A stretch of 64,000 bases of DNA from Iodobacter fluviatilis. Its GTDB lineage: Bacteria; Pseudomonadota; Gammaproteobacteria; Burkholderiales; Chitinibacteraceae. Both the position numbers and the translations under genes were made by a program. Shown here in pieces: positions 61,201 through 64,000 of the stretch (the stretch's first letter is position 1; each line of letters opens with the position of its first letter). The notes under the pieces are model-generated. The model did not search any database. It worked only from the letters and a program-made list of their open reading frames with translations, and had not been told where the DNA came from. The stretch spans positions 2,852,001-2,916,000 of the forward strand of contig NZ_UGHR01000001.1 of NCBI RefSeq assembly GCF_900451195.1, given 5' to 3'.

Positions 61201-61705
61201 TAATCGGGTGCCATGCCGACATGGTTTGCTTACTGGCTAAACGATGAAGGCTGAGCGCTGTATTCACCTCCTCAGACTGCGTAAAGGGCCGCACCTGCCG
61301 GGGAGGATGCAAACGCTCATGGCCAAAATGAGGCACGCTGCGCCCATGTTCAAACACCACTTCGCTCAGCAGCTTGCCTTCCGGATTACTGACCTGCACC
61401 AAAAAAATACCGGGGGTTGCGGCGGTTTGCATCGAGATTGCTTCAATACTCACCCAGTCTTCTACCAACAAAAACTGTGCATTCACTGTGGCAAGATTCC
61501 GAGCCAAAGCGGCCATATTGTTCATGACGGTGGTTCGCAGTAAATGGGTTTGCCTGCTTGCCGTATAAGCCCCGTAACTCAGCAGCGATAGCACAAGACA
61601 AATCGAGGTAAGCAACATAATTTGCCGTGAAAGGCTGCGAGGCAAAGCCCGGTATACGGCTTGCCACCAAGCGGGCGACGAAGCAGGAATCAGGGGCGCA
61701 TCCAT
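58286..61705 (-). CDS. Hybrid sensor histidine kinase (HAMP-PAS-HisKA-HATPase-REC-REC-Hpt)
   Basis: 1139 residues. Membrane spans about 28-48 and 193-214 bound a ~140-residue periplasmic sensor. Then HAMP (about 215-268), PAS (about 275-390, [38 protein letters not shown]), HisKA ([15 protein letters not shown], His about 415), HATPase ([25 protein letters not shown]), two receivers (Asp in [12 protein letters not shown] and [13 protein letters not shown]) and an Hpt domain ([13 protein letters not shown], His about 1000). This is a complete internal phosphorelay; no output regulator is adjacent. Its ATG directly abuts the stop of the PhnD-like gene, suggesting the binding protein is its periplasmic co-sensor. 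Confidence 0.92.
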   Translation of the reverse strand: [1139 protein letters not shown]

Positions 61706-62533
61706 CTAGTTTTTCTCTTCTGCATCATATTTCTGAAGCTTTAAAGCGTCTAAAGGCAAATAGTCTTTTTCATACAGAGCCGGCACAGGGTTTGAAAAAC
61801 GAATTTCCTTCAGCAAAGCCCGCCCTGCCTCATCTTGGGCCAAACTCATAAAGGCCTGCACAATGGCATTACGATCTTTTAAAGGCACACGGGGGTGAGC
61901 CACAATCGGGTGCGACGCGACTTCCGGCGTTTGGTAAATAATATGCAGCTGACCGCGCACTTCAGCCTGCTCATCATCAAAAGCGGCAAGCACACTTCCA
62001 CCAGCCCCCACCTCATTTCGCGCTAGGTGCAAAAACACATTGGAATGCGTGCCCAGATATCGCGGGGTAAATTGCAAACCCATGCGCCCGCTTAAGTGAG
62101 CACGAAGCAAAATAGAAGCCCCAAAAGCATTGGGTGCCGGAAAGGCAATGGCCTGCCCGTTTAAATCTTGAACGGACTTAAACCTGCTGTCTTTACGTGC
62201 CAGCAATATTCCGACTAAAGGCTTGCGGTCTTTTAATAGGGGGACATAACCCTGCCGAGGCCGGGCACGCAGCGCCTGATAGGGATTAACATAGGCAAAG
62301 TCAGCGCTACCTTTATTTAATATCGCATCAAACTGCGTATAGCCAGCGGCAAGCTTCAGCTCGAGCACGATACCTGTATCGTGCGAAATACGTTGCAATA
62401 CAGGCTGCCATTCCTGATGTAAATGGTCAGGGCCAAACTGAGGGACCACAGAAAATGTATATCTGCCTGCAGCTAAGCTGCAATTGATAAGCATAAGCAG
62501 CCCGCACAGGGCCTTAAGCAAATACTTACACAT
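61706..62533 (-). CDS. PhnD-like periplasmic binding protein
   Basis: 275 residues from ATG 62533, which has AGGAG five bases upstream; the frame is open to 62806 but those 91 residues look like noncoding sequence. Signal peptide about 1-22. The PhnD/phosphonate-type binding fold shows YTFSVVPQFGPDHLHQEWQPVLQRISHDTGIVLELKLAAGYTQFDAILNKGSADFAYVNPYQALRA and a hinge near VQDLNGQAIAFPAPNAFGAS. There are no permease or ATPase genes nearby; instead it is followed with zero spacing by a hybrid kinase. Ligand unknown. Confidence 0.85.
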   Translation of the reverse strand: MCKYLLKALCGLLMLINCSLAAGRYTFSVVPQFGPDHLHQEWQPVLQRISHDTGIVLELKLAAGYTQFDAILNKGSADFAYVNPYQALRARPRQGYVPLLKDRKPLVGILLARKDSRFKSVQDLNGQAIAFPAPNAFGASILLRAHLSGRMGLQFTPRYLGTHSNVFLHLARNEVGAGGSVLAAFDDEQAEVRGQLHIIYQTPEVASHPIVAHPRVPLKDRNAIVQAFMSLAQDEAGRALLKEIRFSNPVPALYEKDYLPLDALKLQKYDAEEKN

Positions 62534-62885
62534 ATCCACTCCTATGCCCGATAAGTACCACTGAGTGGCATTACGTCTTGCATAAGAATAGTGTGCAATT
62601 TGGCTATTACTTAGAAAGTAATTAATTATTTTCCGAAAGAAGGCAAAGCCTGCACGCCTTGCGAGCTCTGACCATTTTTGAATACAAACAGCCAGAGCGC
62701 TGATACCCAACCGAAAACGGATTAGCGCATGCCTCTGTACACTTAACAAGGCCAAGTGATTCAAAAACAAGTAAATAAGCCCATGGAAAAACGAAACGTA
62801 TTCCATTTAGACTAAGCGCCCCAGCAGCACCCTATCATGTGACGACAGGACATCATAAAATGCCGCACGTTTTTATCTCCATCTC
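62534..62885. other. Divergent intergenic region
   Basis: 350 bp between the PhnD-like gene and the plus-strand gene at 62886. It must hold promoters for both. AT-rich near 62610-62635 (TAATTAATTA); no convincing operator. Confidence 0.4.
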
Positions 62886-63434
62886 ATGAAAAACCACACC
62901 CTGCCCATCGGCCTTGCTTTGGCACTACTGATGCATCTTGGTGTTTACCTGTTTTATCAGGCAAAAAAACCGGCTTATCAAACAAAACGCCCGGGCTTAC
63001 AAGTTTTTTTACCCGCGAGTGAAACGCCACGGACGCAGCCGGTAAGCCCACCCCCGCCGCCTGCTGCTAAGCATCAGCAACAAACCGCAAAACAAAAAAT
63101 AACGCCCCAAACGGGGCCTGTTTCAAGGCATGAAACAAAGCCCAATATTTTGGAGATTCCTTCCATTACTGAGAGTGGCAACGCCATTCACCAAGCAATC
63201 AGCCCATCTGCCAGACTCGATTTATCCATCCCCAAGGAAAACAGCTCTGCCGTTAGAACGCAATCCATTATCCCGGGGCTAAAACCACAGGCTGAAACAC
63301 CCCGCAGCGAGCTGGCCAAATCACTGGATAAAGCCAACCGGCCTGATTGTAAAAAAGCGTACTCAGGATTGGGCCTGCTTGCGGTCGTGCCTTTAGTGGC
63401 CGATGCAGTAAGCGACAGCGGCTGCCAGTGGTAG
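62886..63434 (+). CDS. Membrane-anchored, Pro-rich periplasmic protein of unknown function
   Basis: 182 residues. N-terminal signal anchor (PIGLALALLMHLGVYLFYQ, about 6-24), then a Pro/Gln/Lys-rich, probably extended region with PPPPPAAKHQQQ, superficially TonB-like. It lacks a TonB C-terminal domain. The C-terminus (DCKKAYSGLGLLAVVPLVADAVSDSGCQW) has two Cys and a hydrophobic stretch, a motif I recognise only as recurring at the end of small betaproteobacterial envelope proteins. Convergent with the LytTR gene, 2 bp apart. Confidence 0.72.
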   Translation: MKNHTLPIGLALALLMHLGVYLFYQAKKPAYQTKRPGLQVFLPASETPRTQPVSPPPPPAAKHQQQTAKQKITPQTGPVSRHETKPNILEIPSITESGNAIHQAISPSARLDLSIPKENSSAVRTQSIIPGLKPQAETPRSELAKSLDKANRPDCKKAYSGLGLLAVVPLVADAVSDSGCQW

Positions 63435-63436
63435 AT

Positions 63437-64000
63437 TTACATTTGCTTAAATAAATGCGTAAAGCTGCGACTGACTTCCAGCTTTTCGCTCAGGCCGCTC
63501 ACTTTAACCAGTAAGCGCCCGCGAATATCTTTAACCACGCCTTCAATCGCCTTGCTGTTCACCAACGTTGCGCGGTGAATTTGCCAAAATAGATCGGGGT
63601 TGAGTTCTTCTAATAAATCACGCACGGGCTTTCTGATTAAAGCCTCATAATTTTTTGTTTGCACCCGTGTGTATTTTTCATCGGATTGAAAAAACAACAC
63701 TTCTTCAACCGGAATCAAACGCAATTCCTGCCCCATTGATGCCTGTATCCATTGCAAATACGCGGGCTTTTGGGTGACTTGCTTAGCAATCTGGGCAATT
63801 AAAGCCTGCATATCATTGGGCGGGCTGGCGAGGCGTTTTTTTAAACGCTCTACGGTTAAAGCCAAACGCTCCGGATCCGCTGGCTTTAATACATAATCAA
63901 TCGCACCGTGCTCAAAGGCTTCTACTGCGTATTGATCATAAGCGGTTACAAATACAATATGGGTAGATTGAGAAATCGCCTGCGCAGCCTCTAAACCAGT
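63437..64000 (-). CDS. LytTR-family response regulator, 5' end cut by the window
   Basis: 187 residues visible; the frame is open through base 64000. The C-terminal half of a receiver domain is present (FVTAYDQYAVEAFEHGAIDYVLKPADPERL), then a linker, then a LytTR DNA-binding domain (LIPVEEVLFFQSDEKYTRVQTKNYEALIRKPVRDLLEEL, FWQIHRATLVNSKAIEGV, KLEVSRSFTHLFKQM). The phosphoacceptor Asp lies off the window. Its kinase, probably of the LytS/AlgZ type, should be encoded beyond the edge. Confidence 0.9.
   Translation of the reverse strand, partial: TGLEAAQAISQSTHIVFVTAYDQYAVEAFEHGAIDYVLKPADPERLALTVERLKKRLASPPNDMQALIAQIAKQVTQKPAYLQWIQASMGQELRLIPVEEVLFFQSDEKYTRVQTKNYEALIRKPVRDLLEELNPDLFWQIHRATLVNSKAIEGVVKDIRGRLLVKVSGLSEKLEVSRSFTHLFKQM

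Noticed and set aside
62534..62806. 91-codon N-terminal extension of the PhnD-like protein
   Set aside because: A good ribosome site and signal peptide support the start at 62533; the upstream codons show no domain or leader.

Overview
The window reads as a chromosomal segment of a facultatively anaerobic betaproteobacterium, most likely of the Neisseriales/Chromobacteriaceae (Iodobacter-like). That placement is an inference from gene content (minCDE, napFDABC with a NarX/NarL-type pair, system I cytochrome c maturation, a VasX-type T6SS cassette), the moderate GC, and the many short dispersed repeats. No rRNA, tRNA, CRISPR array or intact insertion sequence was recognised.

Layout. 1-6.2 kb is housekeeping: the 5' part of ppsA (the 3' end lies off the window) divergent from its regulator ppsR, then minC-minD-minE, map and a small membrane protein. 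6.2-8.9 kb holds two tandem paralogous secreted proteins of unknown function, a GNAT acetyltransferase and a YfcF-type glutathione transferase. 8.9-20.7 kb holds an AraC-type response regulator with a 7TM-DISM histidine kinase, then a 2794-residue autotransporter with a Gly-rich region, an unusual Ala-rich helical insert and long internal repeats, two of which form an exact 984-bp tandem duplication. 20.8-29.3 kb is an orphan T6SS cassette read right to left: vgrG, a DUF4123 adaptor, a VasX-like membrane effector and a DUF6708 gene (candidate immunity), followed by a duplicated effector tail with a second DUF6708 gene. 29.4-31.2 kb holds an MFS transporter with a hairpin-rich leader.

31.2-48.6 kb is a nitrate-respiration block: napFDABC, a NarX-like sensor and NarL-like regulator, moaA (molybdenum cofactor) and ccmABCDEFGHI (heme attachment for NapB and NapC). 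Two 7-2-7 palindromes of NarL/NarP type lie upstream of napF, which ties the adjacent two-component system to nap. The ccm operon is interrupted at most junctions by dispersed inverted repeats of at least five families. One supplies the ccmD stop codon and another encodes the N-terminal extension of CcmH.

49.4-55.3 kb is a five-gene operon: a TauA/NMT1-type ABC importer (binding protein, permease, ATPase) running directly into a DctB-like kinase and a DctD-like sigma-54 activator. A good -24/-12 promoter and an upstream dyad precede the first gene, suggesting an autoregulated uptake system. 55.5-58.1 kb is glnD. 58.3-62.5 kb pairs a PhnD-like binding protein with a hybrid kinase. The right edge carries a Pro-rich membrane-anchored protein and the 3' part of a LytTR response regulator.

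All family calls were made by eye from the translated sequence; no database search was run.
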